Assembly (NCBI RefSeq): GCF_020037025.1
Contig: NZ_JAIQLH010000002.1
Location: forward strand, 1 to 64,000
Length of the DNA stretch: 64,000 nt
From: Streptomyces huiliensis
GTDB lineage: Bacteria > Actinomycetota > Actinomycetes > Streptomycetales > Streptomycetaceae
Direction of reading: 5' to 3'
Shown one piece after another: positions 51,777-60,167 of this stretch (its first letter is position 1; each line of letters begins with the position of its first letter). Below the pieces are notes generated by a model. That model was not told the origin of the DNA and did no database searches. It saw nothing but the letters and a program-made list of their open reading frames with translations. The position numbers were made by a program, and so were the translations under genes.

Positions 51777-54461
51777 TCACGTGTTCTCGGGATCACGCGG
51801 ATTGTGGTGTTCCAATACCGCTCGCGTCAGTTCGACCCGGTTGTTGACCGCGAACTTGGCAAAGCACTGGCGCAGGTGGCTGTCGACGGTGTGAGGAGAA
51901 AGAAATAATCGCTTGGCGACCTCACGGTTGGTGAGGCCCTGGGCCACGAGCTCACCCACACGGCGTTCCGACTCCGTCAACGACTCCCAACCGGGCACTG
52001 GGCTCTGACGAGTGTCCGTGGGCTGTACGGCCCGCTCGCTCAGGCGTCCGCGGACCCGGCGGGCGAAGAGGCCGGCCCCTGCCTTCTCGTACAAGCACAG
52101 CGCCTGCCGCAGCCGGATCGTAGCCTGCTCGCTCTCGCCGCCGGCCCACAGCAGCACGCCGCTGTCCTCCAGCGCGGAGGCAAGCGCCAACGGGCGGGCA
52201 GCCAGCCGCTCCTCCCGGTGCGCCGTCTCCGCCAAGCGCGGATCGTCCCGCAGAACGGCCTCGGCATGCATGGCGGCGCCCTGGAGGGTCGGCACGCGCG
52301 GGTGCCGACGTGCCAGGTGTCGCATCACGGCCACCACCGTGGCGGCCTGTTCCCGTGCGCCGGCGCAGCGGGCGAGACGCACCAGAGTCGCAGCGGCCTC
52401 CGGCTCACGGGTCAGCAGCCTGGGCCTCGCCGTCAGCGAGCCGTAGAGCGGGCGCAGCGTCCGGAATGCCACCTGAAGGTGACCCTCCGCCTCCTGAAGC
52501 AGCCCACGCCGCCACAGCAGGTCCTCCGGGGCCGAGTCCAGTGAGTCGAGCGGCCCCAGAGCGGCGCAGCGCAGGTGGTAGCGGGCGGTGGACACATGGC
52601 CCCGCAGTAGGGCGAGGTGGGCCAGCAGGGCGAGGACGGCGGAGCCGACCGGGCTGCGCGGCTCAGAGCAGGCCGCCGCGTCCTCGGCGGCCCGCTCGGC
52701 GTCGCGGAGGCGTCCGGAGGCAAGCAGCAGTTGGGCCCGCTGGTACTGCCACATCGGCTGCAGCCAGATGTCGCCGTTGCGCGCGGCTTGCTGCTCTCCG
52801 AGGCGCAACATTGTCTCTGCTTCGGCGAGTTCGTCATAAGCGACCAGCGCGGGAGCCATCAGCAGGTGGGGATAATGCTGGGCGGTCTCCCGGCCGCCGA
52901 GGTGGGCCAAGTGCATGGCTTCGCAGGCCTGTCCGACCGCTTGGTCGAGATCGCCGGCGGCGAGAGCGCAGCGGCTCAGTGTCATGTCGGCGATCAGCCG
53001 ACTGAGAAGGTCGCCGCTCTCCTCGCCCGCACACAACGCCCGGCGCGCGGTCTTCTCCGCCGCCTCCGGCTCCAGTTCGCATAGGTGGGCAATGCCGCGG
53101 ACGGCCAGTAACCGGGCCCGCTGGGCGGGTGGGAGTGCTGCCTCGTCGAGCAGGCCGACAGCCCGGCCGGACAGTCCGTCGTTCCCGCCGGTATGGAGCC
53201 AGGTGGAGGCGACGGTCAGCAACGTCTGTACCTTGAGGGCCTGCCCGGAACACCGCGTCGTGTCTCCGCTCTCCCCTTCGCCCTCGCTGCCGCTCTCCTG
53301 CAGCACTCTGGTCACCAGGGCGCGGGCCTCCTCATGGTGGCCCACGGCGGACAGCAACCGGACCGAGTCCGTGACCTGCTGCGGCGCGTGGCCGATCCGC
53401 TCGATGAACGCGACCAGCCTGCCGACCGCGTCCTCGCCCGGCCTGCTGCCGAGCGCGATGTGCCGGGCCACCTCCGCCGCGGACGCGCCGTCACGCTGCA
53501 GGAAGAGCGCGGTCTCCCGGTGCAGGGCGGTGCGGGTGGCCTCAGTGAGGTACGCGTAGGCCGCGTCGCGGACCAGCGGGCAGCAGAAGTCGAGGCCCCG
53601 CTCCCGCTCGACGAGCACTCCGTCGGCCAATGCCTCGTGCGCGGCGGCCGTGGCCTGGACCAGTGGTCTGCCCAGCAGGGCGCTTGCCTCGTGCAGCCCG
53701 CAGGGACGGTCGAAGACAGCCAGCACGGTCACCAGTTGCCGGGCGTCCTCGGACAGCTCGTTGATCCTCAGGGCCACGGCGTCCACCAGACGTCGGGGCA
53801 GCTCATGGCTGCGTAATCCTGCCCGCTGGGAGCGGACGCGTACCAGTCCCTCCTCCGCCAAAGCCTCCAGCAGCAACCGCACCAGCCAGGGGGCACCCGC
53901 GGTGCGGTGGACGAGCTCGGCCAGCCGGGGCTCCATCGCAGCACCGAACACCGAGGCGCCCATCTCCTCCAAGGCCGCTCTGCCGAGCGGCTTCAGGGGC
54001 AGTCGGGTGGCGTACCGGGCCGCGATCTCCTCGAGAACCATGCCGGCGGGGTCCATTCCGCCCCGCGTCCTGCAAGCGAGCAGCCACAGCACGGGCCGGT
54101 CGCCGGTACGGCGAATCAAAGAGGCCAGCAGCAGGGACGCAGCCTCGGACAACCGTTCAACCCCGTCCAGTATGACGACGAACGGCTCTTCACCCAATCC
54201 GAGTTCGACGATGCCGGCGTGAGGGTCCTGTCGCGTGAGGACGTCCTCGCCCGATTCGACCCGCAGCCCGAGCCGGGCCGCCTCGCACCGGGCGACGTCC
54301 AGCAGGTGGCTCTTGCCGGCACCTTTTGGGCCCTCGATCACCACACAGCCGCCGGTACCGGCTTGCAACTTTCCCAGAACGCCGCGCAGTGCGGCTCGCT
54401 CCTTCTCTCGGCCTACCGTGAGGGCCGCCTCATGCGGCGCTGTCAGTCCGGTTAAGGACAC
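51777..54461 (-). CDS. LAL-type LuxR regulator with a TTA codon
   Basis: An 894-residue regulator of the LAL group. The ATPase domain has Walker A EGPKGAGKSHLL and Walker B FVVILDGVERL, followed by a long helical TPR-like region. The LuxR HTH is C-terminal (LTESERRVGELVAQGLTNREVA, then LSPHTVDSHLRQC). The GTG at 54461 follows GAGGGAGATGGGAC. The third codon is TTA (54455-54453), so translation should depend on the bldA tRNA and be delayed until development. It probably activates the adjacent biosynthetic operon. Confidence 0.92.
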   Translation of the reverse strand: MSLTGLTAPHEAALTVGREKERAALRGVLGKLQAGTGGCVVIEGPKGAGKSHLLDVARCEAARLGLRVESGEDVLTRQDPHAGIVELGLGEEPFVVILDGVERLSEAASLLLASLIRRTGDRPVLWLLACRTRGGMDPAGMVLEEIAARYATRLPLKPLGRAALEEMGASVFGAAMEPRLAELVHRTAGAPWLVRLLLEALAEEGLVRVRSQRAGLRSHELPRRLVDAVALRINELSEDARQLVTVLAVFDRPCGLHEASALLGRPLVQATAAAHEALADGVLVERERGLDFCCPLVRDAAYAYLTEATRTALHRETALFLQRDGASAAEVARHIALGSRPGEDAVGRLVAFIERIGHAPQQVTDSVRLLSAVGHHEEARALVTRVLQESGSEGEGESGDTTRCSGQALKVQTLLTVASTWLHTGGNDGLSGRAVGLLDEAALPPAQRARLLAVRGIAHLCELEPEAAEKTARRALCAGEESGDLLSRLIADMTLSRCALAAGDLDQAVGQACEAMHLAHLGGRETAQHYPHLLMAPALVAYDELAEAETMLRLGEQQAARNGDIWLQPMWQYQRAQLLLASGRLRDAERAAEDAAACSEPRSPVGSAVLALLAHLALLRGHVSTARYHLRCAALGPLDSLDSAPEDLLWRRGLLQEAEGHLQVAFRTLRPLYGSLTARPRLLTREPEAAATLVRLARCAGAREQAATVVAVMRHLARRHPRVPTLQGAAMHAEAVLRDDPRLAETAHREERLAARPLALASALEDSGVLLWAGGESEQATIRLRQALCLYEKAGAGLFARRVRGRLSERAVQPTDTRQSPVPGWESLTESERRVGELVAQGLTNREVAKRLFLSPHTVDSHLRQCFAKFAVNNRVELTRAVLEHHNPRDPENT

Positions 54462-55254
54462 GTCCCATCTCCCTCGGAATGGCGACGGTGCCGACCTCAG
54501 TACGCGGGGACATACGGCTCCCGGAGGCCGCGCACGGGCGGGCTGCGAGCACCGAGTCCGCCGCGTACCTCCTCGTCGGGAGCTTCGAGGGTCACCCGTT
54601 GTGGACCGCGCAGCAGGACCGGGGGCTCCTGATGCACTCCGAGTCGGCACAGTCGTAGACGGATCAATCGGCTGATTCCCATGTCGCTGTCGGCCGACGA
54701 CAGCACGGCAGCGGCGTCCGCTGATCCACCCCCCGTGGACTTCCGCTCTCACTCAAGCGCTCATGCGTTTCTCCATAATGCGCGAGCGTCGCACAGAGCA
54801 ATGCTTACAGGAACTTCGAGACAGAAGACAGTACTCCCGTTCGACGGCGTGCGCGCCAAGCGCAGGCCGGCGAGCACACATATCCCGTGTTCGCGTGAGG
54901 TGGGAAGGGGCCCTGCCATACCAGGCTGACCCAGACCGATCCAGTCGACCAACAGACTCCGTCCACCGCCGGCGCACTCGGCACCGGCTCCCTGGAGGAG
55001 GCAGCCGGTGCACCGACGCACCCTGCTCACCAAGACGGCGACTGTCGCCGCGCGCTCTCCCCCACCGCGGGGGCCACACCACTGAAGCACCGCGTGCCGA
55101 GACTGCGTGAATGCCCCGCCCCATGAGGTGACGGACGCCAGGGAGGGCCGCTTCGCCGGCCCGCCCGGCTCACACCCGGTGGCCTGTGGCCGCACTGCGC
55201 CGGCTCGCATTCCCGGAACGGCACTTCCACCGCACTCCGACAGGAAGGAAGACC
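54462..55254. other. Divergent promoter gap of the biosynthetic cluster
   Basis: This 793-bp stretch separates the regulator and the plus-strand operon. It is lower in G+C around 54760-54960 than the rest of the cluster. A minus-strand frame at 54497-54706 encodes a 69-residue basic peptide just ahead of the regulator, but it lacks a convincing ribosome site. Promoters of both divergent transcripts are expected here; I see no palindrome strong enough to name. Confidence 0.5.
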
Positions 55255-56166
55255 ATGTCCGACACACAGCAGGAGCGCTACCTGGTGACGGGTGCCACCG
55301 GCGCTCAGGGCGGTGCCGTGCTCAAACTTCTGTCCGAACGGGGCCGTGAGGTGGTGGGCCTCGCACGGCACACCGCGACGCCCCACGACGGTGCGATCGT
55401 GCGCACGGTGGACCTGGCCGATCGCGAGGGGTTGTGCCGCGCCTTCGAGGGCGTCACCCGGGTGGCTGCCGGGCTCCCGCTGGTCTACGACATGGAAATG
55501 GCCTCCGCGTACGCGGCCAACCTGGTCCACGCCGCGGAGCGCGCGGGAGTGCGCAGGCTGGTGTTGAACACCAATCTGCCGGTTCCATCGAAGCCGACCG
55601 GTTACCCGGCATTCGAGACCCGGCGCATCGCCGAGGAGACGCTGCGGTCGAGCGGGCTACCGATCACGGTGCTGCGCCCGCCGCTCTACCTGGACAACCT
55701 CTTCGGCCCCGGGCATGCCCCGGCGCTGGTCAACGACGGTGTGCTGGCCTTCCCCCTACCCAACTCGCTGCCGGTGAGCTGGATGTCGCTGGACGACATG
55801 GCGGCAGCCACGGTGGCGGCCCTGGATGGGGCCGACGAACTGGTCGGTTCCGCGCTGCCCGTCGGCGGCCCGGAAGCCGTCACAGGTCCACGGCTCGCGG
55901 AGCTCTTCGCCCGGGAACTGGGCCGCGAGGTGACCTTCCACGCCATGGCGCCCGGCGACTTCGAGGCGGCCGTCGGCGCCATCATGGGCCCCGAGCTGGG
56001 TGCGGGCATCGCGGGTGGCTACCACTGGGCGTGGGCCTCGGCCGGGGAGGACGCGTTCACCGCGGATCCGGTCGCCGTCGAGAAGCATCTGGGCATTCGG
56101 CTGACCCCGCTGCGCCGATGGATAGCCGCGCAGCCGTGGAGTCGGTGGGCCCGGCCGGCGGACTGA
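55255..56166 (+). CDS. NmrA-like NAD(P)-binding reductase
   Basis: A 303-residue NmrA/isoflavone-reductase-like protein. The Rossmann motif is YLVTGATGAQGGAVLKLL near the N-terminus; the start at 55255 follows AGGAAGGAAGACC. Later segments VLRPPLYLDNLFGP and PVSWMSLDDMAAATV are typical. It lacks a catalytic Lys of obvious kind and could be a reductase or a redox sensor. As first gene of the plus-strand operon, it may reduce a pathway intermediate. Confidence 0.83.
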   Translation: MSDTQQERYLVTGATGAQGGAVLKLLSERGREVVGLARHTATPHDGAIVRTVDLADREGLCRAFEGVTRVAAGLPLVYDMEMASAYAANLVHAAERAGVRRLVLNTNLPVPSKPTGYPAFETRRIAEETLRSSGLPITVLRPPLYLDNLFGPGHAPALVNDGVLAFPLPNSLPVSWMSLDDMAAATVAALDGADELVGSALPVGGPEAVTGPRLAELFARELGREVTFHAMAPGDFEAAVGAIMGPELGAGIAGGYHWAWASAGEDAFTADPVAVEKHLGIRLTPLRRWIAAQPWSRWARPAD

Positions 56167-56284
56167 CCTCCCGACATTCCGCCACTGTCGATCCGCGCCT
56201 CGCGGCAGTGTCGCACCGGCGCGCCGGTGGCACGCCGCGTCGTGGCCGTGGCTCACTTCACCCGCGCCAAAGAGAGGAAATGCA

Positions 56285-57370
56285 GTGGAATTGAGGACGC
56301 TTGGGCGCACCGGGATGCAGGTCAGCCCGCTGTGTCTGGGCACGATGATGTTCGGCATCTGGGGCAACCCCGACGTTGAAGAGTCCGTGCGGATCATCGA
56401 GACGGCGCTGGATGCAGGTATCAATTTCGTGGACACGGCCGACGTCTACTCCTGGGGTGGCTCGGAGGAGATCGTCGGCAAGGCTCTGGCTCACAGGCGG
56501 GACGAGGTGGTGCTGGCCACCAAGTTCCACTTCCCGATGGGAGATGGCCCGCACCGGTCCGGCAACTCCCGGCGCTGGATCATCCGCGCCGTGGAGGAGA
56601 GCCTGCGCCGGCTGGGCACCGACCGCATCGACCTCTATCAGGTACACCGGCCGGATCCCGAGACGGACATCGAGGAGACTCTCTCCGCGCTGACCTCCCT
56701 GGTCACAGAGGGAAAGGTGTGCGCTGTCGGCACCACCACGTTCCCCGCCGAGGAGATCGTCGAGGCCCAGTGGGTCGCCGAGCGGCGCGGCCTCGTCCGG
56801 TTCCGCACAGAACAGGCGCCCTACTCGTTGCTCAACCGGGCAGCCGAGGCGGCCACGTTCCCCACCTGTGAGCGGCACGGGCTGGGCGTCACGACTTGGA
56901 GTCCGCTGAGCGAGGGTTGGCTGACCGGCAAGTACCAAGGCGAGATCGACCTGAGCCGGGGCCGTCAGGCGGCGCACCGGGCCAACTTCGATCTCGGCCT
57001 GACCGGCAACCGGCTCAAGCAACACACCGTGGCCGAACTGTCAAAGCTGGCATCGGAGGCCGGGCTGACGCTGATGGAGATGGCGCTCGGCTTCGTCCGC
57101 AACCACCCAGCAGTCACGTCGGTGCTGATCGGGCCGCGTACCCGGGAGCAGTTGAAAGGCCTGCTCGCGGCGGCCGGCACCGTGCTGGACGCCGATCTTC
57201 TCGACCGTATCGACGCCTGTGTGCCGCCTGGCAGCGTGCTCAACCCCGCCGACGCGCACTACACACCGGAGGCCCTGGCTGACCCGGCGCGGCGGCGCAG
57301 AGCCGGCGTCGGGAGCCCCGTACCCCGTCCGTGGGAGCGTCGCGGCCCCTCAGCCCCGCCGCGCCGGTGA
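56285..57370 (+). CDS. Aldo/keto reductase
   Basis: A 361-residue NADPH-dependent oxidoreductase of the AKR fold. Motifs: LGTMMFGIWGN, GINFVDTADVYSWGGSEE (catalytic Asp and Tyr), VLATKFHFP (Lys), DLYQVHRPDPETD (His), and IGPRTREQLKG near the end. The tail after residue ~325 is Arg/Pro-rich and unusual. The GTG at 56285 follows AGAGAGGAAA. It likely reduces an aldehyde/ketone, possibly of the sugar part, in the cluster pathway. Confidence 0.88.
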   Translation: MELRTLGRTGMQVSPLCLGTMMFGIWGNPDVEESVRIIETALDAGINFVDTADVYSWGGSEEIVGKALAHRRDEVVLATKFHFPMGDGPHRSGNSRRWIIRAVEESLRRLGTDRIDLYQVHRPDPETDIEETLSALTSLVTEGKVCAVGTTTFPAEEIVEAQWVAERRGLVRFRTEQAPYSLLNRAAEAATFPTCERHGLGVTTWSPLSEGWLTGKYQGEIDLSRGRQAAHRANFDLGLTGNRLKQHTVAELSKLASEAGLTLMEMALGFVRNHPAVTSVLIGPRTREQLKGLLAAAGTVLDADLLDRIDACVPPGSVLNPADAHYTPEALADPARRRRAGVGSPVPRPWERRGPSAPPRR

Positions 57371-57419
57371 CTCGGGGCCCCCGCAGCGGCCCCACCAGAC
57401 ACAGGAGAGGACATCGCAC

Positions 57420-58340
57420 ATGGGCACACTGCTCTACATCAGCGAGCAAGTACGGACCGCGGTCGCCGAGGGGCGTCCGGTGGTCGCGTTGGAATCGTCG
57501 CTCATCGCCCACGGCCCCGGCTATCCGGACTGCGTAGAGATCGCGCTGTCGCTGGAGAAGGCAGTGCGGGACGCGGGCGCCGTGCCGGCGACGCTGGGCA
57601 TCGCCGACGGGAAGTTCGTCGTCGGCATGGACGAGGAGATGATCGACAGGTTCGGCCGGTCCAAGGGCATCCCGAAAGTCAGCGCACGCGACATCGGCCC
57701 CGTCATGGCGGGCGGCGGCCTTGGAGCCACCACCGTGGCCTCCACCATCGTGGGCGCCGAACACGCCGGGATACCGGTCTTCTCCACGGCCGGCATCGGC
57801 GGTGTGCACCGCCGGGCGCAGGAGACGTTCGACATCTCCGCCGACCTCCAGCAGTTCACCCGCAGCCGGATGACCGTCGTGTGCGCCGGCGCCAAGTCGA
57901 TACTCGACCTGCGGCTGACGGCCGAGGTGCTGGAGACGGCCGGCGTACCGGTACTCGGCTACCGAACCGACAGACTGCCCGCCTTCTACGTCCGCGAGTC
58001 CGACGTCCCGGTGCCCAAGGTCGACGACCTGACGGAGGCGGCGCGCGCGGTGCTGTTGCACTGGGAGATCAACAAGGGCGGCTCCGTCCTGCTGACGGCA
58101 CCCATCGACGAGCAGGACGCGCTGGACGGTGAGGAGATCGAGCGGGCCATCCAGGGGGCGCTGGAGGAGGCCGATGCAGCGGGCGTGACCGGCAACGCGA
58201 TCAGTCCCTTCCTGATGCGGGCCGTCGGGCAGGCGACCGCCGGCCGGGCCGGCGCCGCGACCCGCTCGGTGCTCGTCAGCAACGCGCGGCTCGCCGGTGA
58301 GTTCGCCGTCGCCCTCTCCGCCGAGCGGCAGGGGAAGTGA
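57420..58340 (+). CDS. Pseudouridine-5'-phosphate glycosidase homologue, candidate C-ribosyltransferase
   Basis: A 306-residue PsuG-family protein. PsuG reversibly joins uracil to ribose-5-phosphate through a C-C bond. Family residues appear intact: E25 (ALESSLIAHG), K86 (GIPKVSARDI), D138/D142 in the metal loop (FDISADLQQ), K159 (CAGAKSILDL) and N288 (SNARLAGEFA). No PsuK kinase is nearby; a HAD phosphatase gene follows by 1 bp. The related pair AlnA/AlnB attaches ribose-5-phosphate to the aromatic core of alnumycin, so an aromatic acceptor is likely here. The ATG at 57420 follows AGGAGAGG. Confidence 0.85.
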   Translation: MGTLLYISEQVRTAVAEGRPVVALESSLIAHGPGYPDCVEIALSLEKAVRDAGAVPATLGIADGKFVVGMDEEMIDRFGRSKGIPKVSARDIGPVMAGGGLGATTVASTIVGAEHAGIPVFSTAGIGGVHRRAQETFDISADLQQFTRSRMTVVCAGAKSILDLRLTAEVLETAGVPVLGYRTDRLPAFYVRESDVPVPKVDDLTEAARAVLLHWEINKGGSVLLTAPIDEQDALDGEEIERAIQGALEEADAAGVTGNAISPFLMRAVGQATAGRAGAATRSVLVSNARLAGEFAVALSAERQGK

Positions 58341-58341
58341 G

Positions 58342-59034
58342 ATGGCCACCCCGATCGGCCCCGTGTGGCGGGGCGTGATATTCGACCTGGACGGCACCTT
58401 GGCCGACACCGCCCCGGCCATCACTGCGGTCACCGCGCAGATCCTGAGCGCCATGGGGCGTACGCCCGTCGAACAGGAGATCCGCGCGACGGTCGGCAGG
58501 CCACTGGACCAGAATTTCGCTCAGCTGCTCGGTGTGGAGGCCGGCCATCAGGACGTCGGGCAGGCCATGTCCCGGTACCGCGAGCTGTTCGGTGCGCACG
58601 TGCGCGCACAGGGCAGCCGCCTGCTCTTCCCTGGCGTCGCCTCCGGCCTGCCACGCCTGCGGGAGGTCGGCCGGAAGCTGGGCATCGCCACCTCCAAGGT
58701 GCATGCGGCGGCCGTCAAGACCGTGGAACTGACCGGCATCCGCGACCAGTTCGAGGCAATCGCGGGGCATGACAGCGTGCCGCGCGGCAAGCCCTGCCCG
58801 GACATGGCCCTGAAAATCGCCGAAGAGCTCGGGTTGCAGCCCGAGGAGTGCGTCGTAGTGGGTGACGCGAGCGGTGACATCGAGATGGGCATCGCGGCCG
58901 GAATGTCCACCATCGGCGTCGGCTACGGCGTCGCCACAGCGGCCGAACTTACCGCGGTCGGCGCAGATACCGTGGTCGACTCATTCGACGCGGTCGTCGC
59001 GGCAGTGCTGGCCGGTGTGCCCACCAAAGCGTGA
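58342..59034 (+). CDS. HAD-family phosphatase, AlnB-like
   Basis: A 230-residue HAD hydrolase with nucleophile motif FDLDGTLADT (D15, D17), motif II TSK, motif III Lys in VPRGKPCPD and motif IV GDASGDIEMG. A helical cap domain lies between motifs I and II. The stop of the PsuG-like gene is one base before its start, so both are coupled. In the alnumycin precedent the phosphatase removes the phosphate after C-ribosylation. An alternative is a general sugar-phosphate phosphatase. Confidence 0.87.
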   Translation: MATPIGPVWRGVIFDLDGTLADTAPAITAVTAQILSAMGRTPVEQEIRATVGRPLDQNFAQLLGVEAGHQDVGQAMSRYRELFGAHVRAQGSRLLFPGVASGLPRLREVGRKLGIATSKVHAAAVKTVELTGIRDQFEAIAGHDSVPRGKPCPDMALKIAEELGLQPEECVVVGDASGDIEMGIAAGMSTIGVGYGVATAAELTAVGADTVVDSFDAVVAAVLAGVPTKA

Positions 59035-59126
59035 CAGGTCGTCCGGGCGCCGGGGCCGCGTGCCCCGGCGCCCGGACGTGTCGGCTCCCGCCCACCCACC
59101 CAGGCACTACAGCGAAGGAGTACGCG

Positions 59127-60167
59127 ATGACACAGGCCGACGCCGCCGCCCGGGCGCAACTCGTCCGGCTCACGTACGGCTACATGACCTCGCAGATGAT
59201 CCGTACGGCGGTGGAGCTGCGGATTCCCGAGCTGTTGCGGGACGGGCCGCGGGACAGCGTCGAACTGGCGTCGCTGTCCGGCACCCACCCGCCCTCGCTG
59301 CACCGGCTGCTTCGCGCCCTGGTGGCCTTCGGTGTGCTGACGGAACCGCGGCCCGCAACGTTCGCCACGGCGCCCATGGGGACGCTGCTGGACCACTCCG
59401 CACCCGGCCGGCTCACCGACATCGCCGGGTTGTTCTGCGGCTCGGAGTTCTGGCAGTCCTGGTCCCGGCTGACCCACAGCATCACCACGGGCGAAGCGGC
59501 CTTCGACACCTTGCACGGCACCGACTTCTACTCGTACATCGCGGACAATCCGCGATTCGCCCATGCCTTCCGTTCCGCCATGGCCGCCAACGCCGCCTTC
59601 GAAGCACCGTTCATCGCGGACGGCTACGACTTCTCCCCGTACCGCACCCTCGTGGACGTCGGCGGAGGGGACGGCACGCTGCTGGCCGCACTCCTGGAGC
59701 GCCACCCGGGCGTGCGCGGCATCGTGCTGGAGACCCCGGCGATGGCCGAGCGGGCGCGGGAGCGGCTGGCGGAGGTGGGGCTCGCCGGGCGGACCGAGGT
59801 GGTGGCGGGGGACTTTTTCGACAAGGTGCCCGAGGACGGTGACGGCTACCTCCTCAAGAGCGTCCTGCACAACTGGAACGACGCACGGGCCGTCGACCTG
59901 TTGCGAACCTGCCGGGCCTCGATGGACGCCTCCGACAGCTTGCTGATCATCGAGCCGGTGTTGCCGTCGGCGGCAAGCGAGTCGGTGTGCGTCGAGACGG
60001 CGTTCAGCGATCTCAACATGCTGGTGCTGACAGCGGGCGGCTTCGAGCGAACGGAGGCACAACTGCGGCACGTCTTGGGCACGGCCGGCTTCGAGGCGGC
60101 CGAAATCTCCCCGGTCATCGAGGCGACGGACTTTCGCGTCGTCCGGGGACGGCCGGTGCCTCGATGA
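59127..60167 (+). CDS. SAM-dependent O-methyltransferase
   Basis: A 346-residue methyltransferase of the plant-COMT/antibiotic type with an N-terminal winged-helix dimerisation domain (QMIRTAVELRIPELLRDGP) and the SAM site DVGGGDGTLLAALLE. The catalytic region is LKSVLHNWNDARAVDLLRTC with a candidate base His in VLHNWND. It probably methylates a phenolic hydroxyl of the product. The ATG at 59127 follows GAAGGAG. Its stop overlaps the start of the aspartokinase gene. Confidence 0.9.
   Translation: MTQADAAARAQLVRLTYGYMTSQMIRTAVELRIPELLRDGPRDSVELASLSGTHPPSLHRLLRALVAFGVLTEPRPATFATAPMGTLLDHSAPGRLTDIAGLFCGSEFWQSWSRLTHSITTGEAAFDTLHGTDFYSYIADNPRFAHAFRSAMAANAAFEAPFIADGYDFSPYRTLVDVGGGDGTLLAALLERHPGVRGIVLETPAMAERARERLAEVGLAGRTEVVAGDFFDKVPEDGDGYLLKSVLHNWNDARAVDLLRTCRASMDASDSLLIIEPVLPSAASESVCVETAFSDLNMLVLTAGGFERTEAQLRHVLGTAGFEAAEISPVIEATDFRVVRGRPVPR

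Noticed and set aside
40948..51789. A shared 16-base string (40948-40963 and 51774-51789) at the end of the LAL gene and before the FAD-oxidoreductase gene
   Set aside because: A match of this length is expected about once by chance in such a window; no further similarity flanks it.
54497..54706. A 69-residue minus-strand frame just upstream of the LAL regulator
   Set aside because: Third-position G+C is only moderate and no ribosome site precedes either possible start; I left it as part of the promoter gap.
57420..58340. Ordinary pseudouridine catabolism
   Set aside because: No PsuK-type sugar kinase is present, and the gene is embedded in a biosynthetic operon with a coupled HAD gene.
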